From Roseobacter sp. (GTDB lineage Bacteria; Pseudomonadota; Alphaproteobacteria; Rhodobacterales; Rhodobacteraceae): DNA of 53,386 nucleotides. Below are positions 18,835-25,963 of the stretch, piece after piece (the stretch's first letter is position 1; each line of letters starts with the position of its first letter). Made by a program: the position numbers and the translations under genes. The stretch covers positions 1-53,386 of the forward strand of contig JAGXHA010000014.1 in NCBI GenBank assembly GCA_024636475.1, read 5' to 3'. The notes beneath the pieces were generated by a model. The model ran no database searches. It was not told the origin of the DNA and saw only the letters and a program-made list of their open reading frames with translations.

Positions 18835-19146
18835 ATGCGCGCTCGCATTTACCAACCTGCAAGAACGGCAATGTCATCTGGCACGGCCAAAACGCATATT
18901 TGGTTGCTGGAGTTCGACCAGCAAAGCGCGCGCGAAGTTGATCCCTTGATGGGTTGGACATCTTCCAGTGACACTCAAACACAAGTCAAATTGCGGTTCG
19001 AGACCAAGGAAGAAGCGGTAGAATATGCCCGTTCCCATGGCATCGACGCAGTGATTCAAGAGCCTCAAAAGCGCAGCGCAAATATCCGCGCTGGTGGCTA
19101 TGGTGAAAACTTTGCCACCGCACGCCGCGGATCCTGGACACATTAG
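18835..19146 (+). CDS. NADH dehydrogenase accessory subunit, NDUFS4-like (ETC complex I 18 kDa type)
   Basis: Protein of 103 residues matching the ETC complex I / NDUFS4 family, a peripheral subunit of respiratory complex I found in mitochondria and alphaproteobacteria. Conserved stretches are [26 protein letters not shown] and the C-terminal [15 protein letters not shown]. The start follows CTGGAG; an in-frame ATG 13 codons upstream is less likely. It is a single gene ended by a clear terminator. Confidence 0.88.
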   Translation: MRARIYQPARTAMSSGTAKTHIWLLEFDQQSAREVDPLMGWTSSSDTQTQVKLRFETKEEAVEYARSHGIDAVIQEPQKRSANIRAGGYGENFATARRGSWTH

Positions 19147-19190
19147 ACCGCTGCGGTCAGCAACCAGATTGCTTTGACATCGAGATTTAC

Positions 19191-19218
19191 AAAAGGCGGC
19201 CCATTGGGTCGCCTTTTT
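19191..19218 (+). terminator. Intrinsic terminator after the NDUFS4-like gene
   Basis: A stem of 12 pairs (19191-19202 with 19206-19217, one G-T pair) closes on a 3-base ATT loop and ends in a run of five Ts. It lies 44 bases past the stop and just before the MYG1 ribosome site. Confidence 0.8.
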
Positions 19219-19239
19219 CAAATATAACAAAGGACGCTT

Positions 19240-20163
19240 ATGACCATCACCCACCTTGTCACCCATTCGGGTGGCTTTCACGCTGACGAATTGCTGTCCT
19301 CGGTCATCCTGACACGCGTCTTTCCGAACGCGACGCTGGTCCGTAGCCGCGACAGCGCGTGGACAACCGCAGCGCCCGACAAAATCATTTACGATGTGGG
19401 GCGTGAATATGATCCTGAGGCGCAGATATTTGACCATCATCAACGCCCCAACCCGTTGCGCGAAGATGGCCAGCCGTTTAGCTCGTTTGGTTTGATCTGG
19501 GCGCATTATGGGCGCGACTACTTGCGTGCATGCGATGTGCCAGACACTGACATCGAAGATATTCATGCCAGCTTTGACACCGGGTTCGTTTTGCCGATTG
19601 ATCTGGTCGATAACGGTGATCTGGCCCCTGCAAGCGCAGGACAGCTTGCCAGCCTGACGTTGCCAGTGTTGCTGGGGACGCTCAAGCCAACGTTTGATAA
19701 CCGCAATCCCGAGGCCGACGATGATGCATTTGCAGAGGCGCTGCCGATCGCACGCGCGTTTATCGAGGCCTCTATTGCAGGCAAGGCGGCCAAGCGCCGT
19801 GCGCAGAGTGTTGTGCAGGAAGCAATAGCCAAAGCGGGTCCGGACCGCGTTCTTGAACTGCCGATGGGGATGCCATTTCGCAGCGCGATTGAAAAGGCGG
19901 CCGCTGATCATCTGTTGTTTGTCGTGCACCCGCGCGATACCGATTGGGCGATCACCGGTATTCGCCTGAGCGCGGACAGCTTTGAGCAGCGCGCCGATCT
20001 GCCTGCTGCTTGGGCAGGCCTGACGGATGCGGCGCTTGAACAAGCCTGCGGCGTGGTTGGTGCAAAGTTCTGCCATAACGGCCTGTTCATCGCGGTTGCT
20101 GCCAGCCGGGAGGCAGCGCTCGAGATGGCTGATCTAGCGGTAAAAGAAGCCAGCAAAGCTTGA
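19240..20163 (+). CDS. MYG1 family metal-dependent hydrolase/exonuclease
   Basis: Protein of 307 residues of the UPF0160/MYG1 family, DHH-like phosphoesterases. The eukaryotic member is a 3'-5' RNA exonuclease; the bacterial role is not settled. Motifs for metal binding are visible at the N-terminus: THSGGFHADELLSS and the FDHHQ (DHH-like) motif at about 65-69. Length is normal. AAAGGACG precedes the ATG. It stands alone, 136 bases ahead of selA. Confidence 0.85.
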   Translation: MTITHLVTHSGGFHADELLSSVILTRVFPNATLVRSRDSAWTTAAPDKIIYDVGREYDPEAQIFDHHQRPNPLREDGQPFSSFGLIWAHYGRDYLRACDVPDTDIEDIHASFDTGFVLPIDLVDNGDLAPASAGQLASLTLPVLLGTLKPTFDNRNPEADDDAFAEALPIARAFIEASIAGKAAKRRAQSVVQEAIAKAGPDRVLELPMGMPFRSAIEKAAADHLLFVVHPRDTDWAITGIRLSADSFEQRADLPAAWAGLTDAALEQACGVVGAKFCHNGLFIAVAASREAALEMADLAVKEASKA

Positions 20164-20273
20164 ATTTCTGCTTGTAGAAGGGGGCGGGCTTGTGGGCCAT
20201 GTGTCTGAGGGTTGTTGATCACAGCGGTCAAAACGAGGTCCGCCTTGCCCCCGCCACCAAGGGGGATACAGTG

Positions 20274-20297
20274 TAATTCCATCAAGAGCGGGAATTA
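20274..20297 (+). promoter_or_regulatory. Hairpin over the selA ribosome-binding region
   Basis: A perfect 7-bp inverted repeat (20274-20280 with 20291-20297) and a ten-base loop end two bases before the GTG start of selA, so the likely Shine-Dalgarno GAGCGGG sits in the loop and 3' arm. In E. coli, SelB binds a SECIS-like structure in the selAB leader and represses translation. This position would suit similar feedback, but that is inference. Confidence 0.4.
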
Positions 20298-20299
20298 TC

Positions 20300-21685
20300 G
20301 TGAACACTCAACTCAGGCAGTTGCCACAGGTCGAAGCTTTGTTGGGCTTGCCCGCCCTTCAGGCGCTGATCTCAGAATTCAGCCGTGACGAAGTCGTCTC
20401 CGCCCTTCGCGGGGCGCTGGCAGAACTGAGGCGGACAATTGTGGCCGGTGACCCCGCTGATCTGCCTGATTTCGCCAGCCACAGCTTTGCGACCCAGATA
20501 TGCGATTTGATCGCGAATGCCCGCCGTTCAAATCTGCGACCCTTGATCAATGCTACCGGAATTATCATCCACACCAACCTTGGCCGCGCCCGCCTTGCGC
20601 CGGAAGCGATCCGGGCCATGCAAGAGGTTGCGGCGCATCCTACGAACCTTGAACTGAATTTGCACAATGGCAAACGCGGCTCGCGGTACGACCATGTGGA
20701 GGCTCTGATTTGCGACCTTACAGGCGCACAAGCGGCGATTGTCGTGAACAATTGCGCCGCAGCGGTTGCGCTAAGCTTGATGGGCACGGCGATGGGACGC
20801 AAGGTTATTGCCTCTCGCGGAGAGCTGGTCGAAATTGGTGGCTCCTTCCGTCTGCCAGATGTGATTGTCCAAAGTGGTGCGATCTTAAAGGAAGTCGGAG
20901 CGACCAATAAAACCCGCGCAAGCGATTATGCCGATGCGATTGACGAAGACACTGCGGTGTTGATGAAAAGCCATACAAGCAATTTCAAGATCATCGGCTT
21001 TACCTCGGCTCCGGAGCGGCGCGACCTGGCAAAACTTGCGCAAGACCACGATCTGATCTTCATGGAGGATTTGGGCAGTGGTGTTCTGATCAACCTTGCG
21101 CCTTATGGTTTGACGGATGAACCCGTGGTCGGCGATATCCTGAAGGAGGGCGTGGATCTGGTGATGTTTTCCGGCGACAAGCTGTTGGGCGGACCGCAAG
21201 CAGGGATCATTGCAGGCAGAGCGGACATTATCGCGGGTCTAAAGTCACATCCGCTTTTGCGGGCCCTGCGGATCGACAAGCTGTCACTGGCAGCGCTTGA
21301 GGCAACGCTGCGTTTGTATCGCGCGCCCTATGACCCGCTTGAGAGGATTCCAGTCCTCAAGATGGTGTCGGAACCTGTTGCGCAGGTAAAGGCGCGTGCT
21401 CTGGCTCTTGCAGATCTGCTGGAAGGGCTGGGCGCAATATCGGTGGCCCCTTCGGTAGCCTATGTTGGTGGTGGGTCGTGGCCGCAACAGGATTTGCAAA
21501 GTTATGCAGTCGCAGTCGAGGTTTCTGGAATGACCGCCGAAGCCTTTGCAAATGCCTTGCGCAGTGCCGCCGTGCCCGTCATTGGCCGAATTCATCAAGG
21601 GCAGGTTTTGCTGGATATGCGGACGGTCACAGATGCAGAAATGCCGTTGATCGTTGATGCCGTCAGGCAAGCCGGACGGTCATGA
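20300..21685 (+). CDS. selA: L-seryl-tRNA(Sec) selenium transferase
   Basis: PLP enzyme of 461 residues converting Ser-tRNA(Sec) to selenocysteinyl-tRNA(Sec) with selenophosphate. Visible features are the family motif INATGIIIHTNLGRARL (84-100), SRYDHVE (128-134), and the PLP lysine Lys294 in SGDKLLGGPQAG. Length matches bacterial SelA. GTG is the start codon. The stop overlaps the selB start by four bases (ATGA), so selA and selB are translationally coupled. The selenophosphate synthetase gene selD is not in the window. Confidence 0.96.
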   Translation: MNTQLRQLPQVEALLGLPALQALISEFSRDEVVSALRGALAELRRTIVAGDPADLPDFASHSFATQICDLIANARRSNLRPLINATGIIIHTNLGRARLAPEAIRAMQEVAAHPTNLELNLHNGKRGSRYDHVEALICDLTGAQAAIVVNNCAAAVALSLMGTAMGRKVIASRGELVEIGGSFRLPDVIVQSGAILKEVGATNKTRASDYADAIDEDTAVLMKSHTSNFKIIGFTSAPERRDLAKLAQDHDLIFMEDLGSGVLINLAPYGLTDEPVVGDILKEGVDLVMFSGDKLLGGPQAGIIAGRADIIAGLKSHPLLRALRIDKLSLAALEATLRLYRAPYDPLERIPVLKMVSEPVAQVKARALALADLLEGLGAISVAPSVAYVGGGSWPQQDLQSYAVAVEVSGMTAEAFANALRSAAVPVIGRIHQGQVLLDMRTVTDAEMPLIVDAVRQAGRS

Positions 21686-23565
21686 AATCCGCTTGCGTGA
21701 TCGTCATTGGCCACGTGGACCATGGCAAAACCACCCTTGTGCGGGCCTTGACCGGAATGGAAACGGATACGCTAGAGCAAGAAAAGCAGCGTGGTTTGTC
21801 GATCAATCTGGGCTTTGCCTATTGCCGCTACCCGTCAGGTACAATCGATCTGATCGACGCCCCCGGCCACGAGGATTTTATCCGTGCGATGGTCGCCGGT
21901 GCAACGGGTGCTCAAGCCGCGATCCTGGTCATCTCTGCGGTTGACAGCGTCGCACCACAAACAATCGAACATCTGCGCATCGCCATGCTGCTTGCCGTTC
22001 CGGTGCGTTTCATCGCCCTGACCAAGACGGATTTGGTCCCGTCAGAAGGACTGGAAAACCAGATCAGTGATATCCGCAGCACGCTGTCTCAACTTGGCGT
22101 TTCAGGGATACCCCTCATCCCTGTTTCGCCTCAATCAGAGACGGGGTATCTTTCTCTCCATGAGGGGCTTGAGAACCTTCTGAGCGAGGATAGCCCGCTC
22201 AACTCCCCTAATGCTGCTTTCCTGCCTATCGACCGCGTCTTTACTGCGGCGGGTCGCGGCACAGTGGTCACAGGTACTTTGTTGGGTGCGGATCTGGCCT
22301 TGTCTGGCACGGTCGTTCTGCATCCGAAAAACCAACCCTTAACCATCCGCGGTCTTCAGTCCCGAGGGGAGGATCAAGCCCGCGTCAAACTGGGCGCGCG
22401 CGTTGCAGTCAATCTTAGAGGGGTTGCATCGCAACATGTCGCGAGGGGCGACGTTTTGTGCGCCGACGGGCAGTTCGCCTCGTCTGAGTGCGTTGATATT
22501 GAACTGATGTTGCTGGGGGATGTGTCGCGACCGTTAAAACACATGTCCACCGTCAGGGTTCTGGTTGGCACGTCCCATGCCGTTGCGACCGTGCGTCTGA
22601 TGGGGGAGCGGCAAGTGGCCGCTGGTCAGAGGGCGTTTGGGCAGCTTCGTTTCAGCAAGCCTGTCACGGCGTTTGCAGGTCAGCGAATGATCCTGCGGTC
22701 CTTGTCGCCACCCGAAACCATCGGCGGCGCGGAAGTTCTGGATCCTTGGGCCAGCTCTGTAAAATCTGGCGATGCCGCGCGCTTGGCAGTGATGCGCGCA
22801 GCTGTGACCGGAGACATCGGTAAGATTGCAAAGGCGCTATGTGAACAAGGCCAAGGCGTCGCCCTGTTGGCAGATGTCACGCGGCTTGGTCGCCAGCCTG
22901 CGGTTGCCGTTTCGCACGGCGTCACGTCAGAAGTCACTTTCATCAGTGAGGGCCTCATCGCCATGAACCAATCGCTTGCAGCCGAGCAAGCGGGGATTCT
23001 GCAAAAGCTTGCTGCGTTCCACGCGACCTATCCCCTGAAGCGTTTTGCGCCGCGTACTTCGTTAAATAGCCAAAGCCTGTCGCCGAAACTGACTGCCCAT
23101 GTGCTAGGTGTTTTGGAAAATGATGGGGCGATCCGTCTGGATGGAGATCAGATCGCCCTTGAACAACATGACCCTTGGAAGCTGCTGACGCAAAACCAGC
23201 TCGTGCGCATTGCGGAGATTGAAGCCAGACTTAAAGTTGCTGACGTGATGCCGCCCGACTTTCAAAAGCTGACGGAGCGCGAGGATGACCATGATTTGTT
23301 GAACTTGCTTGTCATGGCCGACAAGGTTGCTGCGCTGTTCAATGTCGCCCTTAAACAGCGCCTGGTTTTTCACCAAAGCGCTTTGCAGCAAGCTGCCCAA
23401 ACTTTGCGTGTTAACTTTCCGCCGCCCATGCTCTTTACCACCGGTGAAGCCCGTGAAGTGCTGAAAACCAGCCGAAAGTTCATTGTGCCGCTGTTGGAGT
23501 ATTTTGACGCCCAAGGGATCACGTTCAGGCAGGGTGACGTCCGTGAAATGACAAAGCCCTCGTAA
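21682..23565 (+). CDS. selB: Selenocysteine-specific elongation factor
   Basis: GTPase of 627 residues that brings Sec-tRNA(Sec) to UGA codons followed by a SECIS hairpin. G1 is GHVDHGKTT (10-18) and G3 is DAPGHED (59-65), followed by the EF-Tu-like domains. The C-terminal part (from about residue 400) contains the winged-helix repeats that read the SECIS RNA, including the last module around EVLKTSRKFIVPLLEYFD. Length is normal. It overlaps selA by four bases and is followed 42 bases later by tRNA-Sec. Confidence 0.95.
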   Translation: MKSACVIVIGHVDHGKTTLVRALTGMETDTLEQEKQRGLSINLGFAYCRYPSGTIDLIDAPGHEDFIRAMVAGATGAQAAILVISAVDSVAPQTIEHLRIAMLLAVPVRFIALTKTDLVPSEGLENQISDIRSTLSQLGVSGIPLIPVSPQSETGYLSLHEGLENLLSEDSPLNSPNAAFLPIDRVFTAAGRGTVVTGTLLGADLALSGTVVLHPKNQPLTIRGLQSRGEDQARVKLGARVAVNLRGVASQHVARGDVLCADGQFASSECVDIELMLLGDVSRPLKHMSTVRVLVGTSHAVATVRLMGERQVAAGQRAFGQLRFSKPVTAFAGQRMILRSLSPPETIGGAEVLDPWASSVKSGDAARLAVMRAAVTGDIGKIAKALCEQGQGVALLADVTRLGRQPAVAVSHGVTSEVTFISEGLIAMNQSLAAEQAGILQKLAAFHATYPLKRFAPRTSLNSQSLSPKLTAHVLGVLENDGAIRLDGDQIALEQHDPWKLLTQNQLVRIAEIEARLKVADVMPPDFQKLTEREDDHDLLNLLVMADKVAALFNVALKQRLVFHQSALQQAAQTLRVNFPPPMLFTTGEAREVLKTSRKFIVPLLEYFDAQGITFRQGDVREMTKPS

Positions 23566-23607
23566 TCCGCTTTAACCCCTTCGCGCCTCTCGCTAGTCTG
23601 AAAACAC

Positions 23608-23702
23608 GGAGGTGACTGGAGTCTGGTGGCTTCCCTGGTCTTCAAAACCATGGACGCGTCGCAACGGCGTGTGGTGGGTTCGATTCCCATCCACCTCCGC
23701 CA
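23608..23702 (+). tRNA. selC: tRNA-Sec (anticodon TCA)
   Basis: A 95-base tRNA. The acceptor stem pairs GGAGGTG with CACCTCC; the eighth position is an A-C mismatch. A 6-bp D stem with a four-base D loop (GGAGTC/GGCTTC), a selenocysteine-tRNA hallmark, is followed by an anticodon loop with TCA at 23642-23644. There is a long variable arm, a T arm with GGTTCGATTCC, discriminator G and an encoded CCA. It lies between selB and the thioredoxin-domain gene on the same strand, so it may be processed from the operon transcript. An overlapping protein frame here is spurious. Confidence 0.95.
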
Positions 23703-23766
23703 AGTTGCTGGACATTGCTGCCCATTCCCCATCAATATGCAAACGCATACTTGGGAGGGGGCGCAA

Positions 23767-25356
23767 ATGATCGACACAGGCCGGGCTTTCACGCTGACCG
23801 ATTTGAACGGATCACAACAGGATTTCGACGGTAGCGGTCCCAGCCTGATCTGCTTTGTCAAAGAGGACTGCGAGACGTGTAATATTGCCGCCCCCGTCCT
23901 TGAGGCGTTTCAAAAAGCCTATGGCGGTGCCGTCAAACTGCTTGTTCTGGGGCAGTCAGGCGAAAGCAACGCCCTCTTTGCACAGCGTCACGCGCTTACG
24001 ATGCCTGTTCTTCACGATGAAGGCTGCAAAACGTCTTTTGATTGGGACATCGAGATCGTGCCGGCCGTGTTCTGGATTGACGCAAAGGGCCAGGTCGCTA
24101 CGAAATTCGAGGGTTTCGTTCGTGATGACTGGCAGGTGCTGTCCGACCAGATTGCGACAGCCAGCAAACAACCCGCCGCACAAATCGACTGGGAAAGCTT
24201 GCCTGCGTGGCGCCCCGGTTGCGGATCAAAACATTTCGATCCCGAGATCTACGACAAGCTGCGGGCCGAGGCCGATGGCAGCGTCTTGCGCGCCCGCAAG
24301 GTCGAGATTGCCAGCGGCGATGACATGGCGGAGTTCCTGTTTGATCAGGGCTTTTCGGACGGGCTGCCTTTGGTGCCGCCCACACCAGAGCGGGTGATGC
24401 GGATGCTGGCGGGCACACACCGCGATCCGCAAGAGGTGATCGCGACTGTGCCACCCAACATGGGAGTGGGGACGGTGGAAAAAATCGCCATCAACGCGGT
24501 GATGGCAGGCTGTAAGCCGGAATACTTGCCCGTTGTGATCGCGGCGGTAGAGGCCGTTTGCACCGATGAGTTCAATATCCATGGGGTCACGGCGACCACG
24601 ATGGGGGCGGCGACTGTGATGGTTGTGAACGGGCCGATCCGCGACAAAATCGGCATGAACAGCGGGCTGGGGGCTTTGGGTGCGGGCAACCGGGCCAACG
24701 CAACGATAGGCCGCGCACTGCGGTTGGTGATCCGCAATGTCGGCGGGGCGACAACGGGAGGCGTCGAGCGCTCGACGCTTGGCAACCCGATGAAATTCAC
24801 CATGTGTTTTGCAGAGGATGAGGAGGGCTCGCCGTGGGAGCCGCTGCATGTGGAGCGTGGATTCTCCAAGGAGGAGTCAGTGGTTACCGTCTTTGCCATG
24901 ACGGGCGGTCCGGTGCATATCGTTGATCAAACCTCGCGTGTGCCGGACCAGATTGCGGGGTCTTTGGGGCAGGGGCTGGAAGGGGTGTTTCTGCCCAAGA
25001 TGCATAACCTGCCGATTGACGCGCTGCTGGTGGTGTGCCCGGAACATATCAAAACCATGACCCGCGATGGGGCTTATCCCAAAACCCGCCTGCGCGACCG
25101 CATTCAAGAGGTCACATCGCGCCCCTTGGCTGAAATGGTGCAGGACGATCATTCGGGCGCGGGAATACCAGTTGCCGATGCCGAAAAGCTGGGGCCTGAG
25201 AAGTTGACGCAGCTGGCCCCGAAATTCGCCAGCACGGATTACATTCACATCGTGGTGGCCGGGGGCGAGGCGGGCAAGTTCTCTTCTGCGTTCCATGGCT
25301 GGTCCACCGGGCCTGCCGGGTCAATTTCCGTTTCCAGAAAGATCGATCTGGGCTAG
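23767..25356 (+). CDS. Thioredoxin-like domain fused to a large uncharacterised domain; partner of the UGSC selenoprotein
   Basis: Protein of 529 residues with no signal peptide, so probably cytoplasmic. Residues 1-135 look like a thioredoxin/TlpA-like fold with a CxxC (Cys35, Cys38 in CETC) and a later VPAVFWID strand. A linker holds PGCGS (Cys152). Residues about 168-529 form a domain I cannot name, beginning with the motif DGLPLVPPTPERVMRML and continuing with GTVEKIAINAVMAGCKPEYLPVV and a Gly-rich GALGAGNRAN stretch. The start follows GGGAGGGGG; upstream in-frame codons overlap tRNA-Sec. It ends 24 bases before the selenoprotein gene. A redox role with that partner is likely; the reaction is unknown. 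Confidence 0.8.
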   Translation: MIDTGRAFTLTDLNGSQQDFDGSGPSLICFVKEDCETCNIAAPVLEAFQKAYGGAVKLLVLGQSGESNALFAQRHALTMPVLHDEGCKTSFDWDIEIVPAVFWIDAKGQVATKFEGFVRDDWQVLSDQIATASKQPAAQIDWESLPAWRPGCGSKHFDPEIYDKLRAEADGSVLRARKVEIASGDDMAEFLFDQGFSDGLPLVPPTPERVMRMLAGTHRDPQEVIATVPPNMGVGTVEKIAINAVMAGCKPEYLPVVIAAVEAVCTDEFNIHGVTATTMGAATVMVVNGPIRDKIGMNSGLGALGAGNRANATIGRALRLVIRNVGGATTGGVERSTLGNPMKFTMCFAEDEEGSPWEPLHVERGFSKEESVVTVFAMTGGPVHIVDQTSRVPDQIAGSLGQGLEGVFLPKMHNLPIDALLVVCPEHIKTMTRDGAYPKTRLRDRIQEVTSRPLAEMVQDDHSGAGIPVADAEKLGPEKLTQLAPKFASTDYIHIVVAGGEAGKFSSAFHGWSTGPAGSISVSRKIDLG

Positions 25357-25380
25357 CATCACCATCAAAGGAGGACATGA

Positions 25381-25902
25381 ATGACCATTATTCTCGACCC
25401 GACGGATGAACGCGTCCCGGTCGTGCGTCAGATCACCGAACGTACCGGATCGGTGCAGGGGGTTGTGGGGTTGCTGAATATCAGCAAGCCGCGCGGCGAT
25501 ATCCTGCTGGACGAGTTGGACCGTTTGCTGAGTGAAGACGCGCCCGGCGTGGAAATCCGGCGCTATCAAAAGCCGACTTTCGCCAAGCCGTGCCCCGATG
25601 CGCTGCGTCATCAAATTCGCGATGAATGCGACTTTATGATAGAGGCATTGGCGGACTGAGGATCATGTACCACGTGCAGTATGCACGATACAGTCTGGTT
25701 TGAAATCCAGGGGATCCCGTCCGTTTCCGTTGCCTCAAGTGCGTTTGGCCAAGCCGCCGAAACCCAGCGTAAATCGCTGGGCATGCAGAGCGCACGCTAT
25801 GTGCTGGTGCCGCATCCGATACAGGATGCCACTGACAGCGAAATGCGCCTGAAGGCGCGTGAGGCGTTTAACCAGATCATGGCAGCGCTTCGCGATAAGT
25901 GA
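25381..25902 (+). CDS. UGSC-motif selenoprotein (in-frame TGA read as selenocysteine)
   Basis: One reading frame of 173 residues if TGA 25657-25659 is decoded as selenocysteine. Sec93 begins U-G-S-C-T-T-C (Cys96, Cys99), continuing MHDTVWFEIQGIPSV and a VPHPIQD motif near the end. Both halves are open and in one frame. A SECIS-like hairpin follows the TGA, and selA, selB and selC are immediately upstream. The start has AAAGGAGG. The UGSC family is known from computational selenoprotein surveys, function unknown. From memory, the UGSC-to-PHP segment resembles the Sec region of glycine/betaine reductase subunit B. Conventional annotation would report two short genes (25381-25659 and 25681-25902). 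Confidence 0.9.
25666..25692 (+). promoter_or_regulatory. Bacterial SECIS element
   Basis: A perfect 6-bp stem CGTGCA (25673-25678) / TGCACG (25682-25687) closes on the loop GTA. A lower stem TGTA (25666-25669) / TACA (25689-25692) extends it across an internal bulge. The loop starts with G, 19 bases after the TGA, within the spacing known for bacterial SECIS hairpins. It is coding as well as structural, as in fdhF. Confidence 0.75.
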
Positions 25903-25909
25903 ACTTAGG

Positions 25910-25941
25910 GGCGGCGTAGGGGAAGCCTTGCGCCGCCTTTT
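25910..25941 (+). terminator. Intrinsic terminator of the selenoprotein operon
   Basis: A 7-bp GC stem (25910-25916 with 25931-25937), with a further AGG/CCT pairing inside and TTTT at 25938-25941, starts 8 bases after the selenoprotein stop. It ends before the convergent nagA stop at 25964. Confidence 0.75.
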
Positions 25942-25963
25942 GCATGTGGTGGCCGCGACCCAG

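Noticed and set aside
18874..20076. Minus-strand frame of 400 codons
   Set aside because: Antisense to the NDUFS4-like and MYG1 genes and crosses a terminator; composition is shadow-like.
23626..23766. Longer N-terminus for the thioredoxin-domain protein
   Set aside because: It would translate most of tRNA-Sec; the Met at 23767 has a strong ribosome site.
25381..25659. Stand-alone 92-residue protein ending at TGA
   Set aside because: The frame continues with conserved-looking motifs, a SECIS hairpin follows, and Sec machinery is adjacent.
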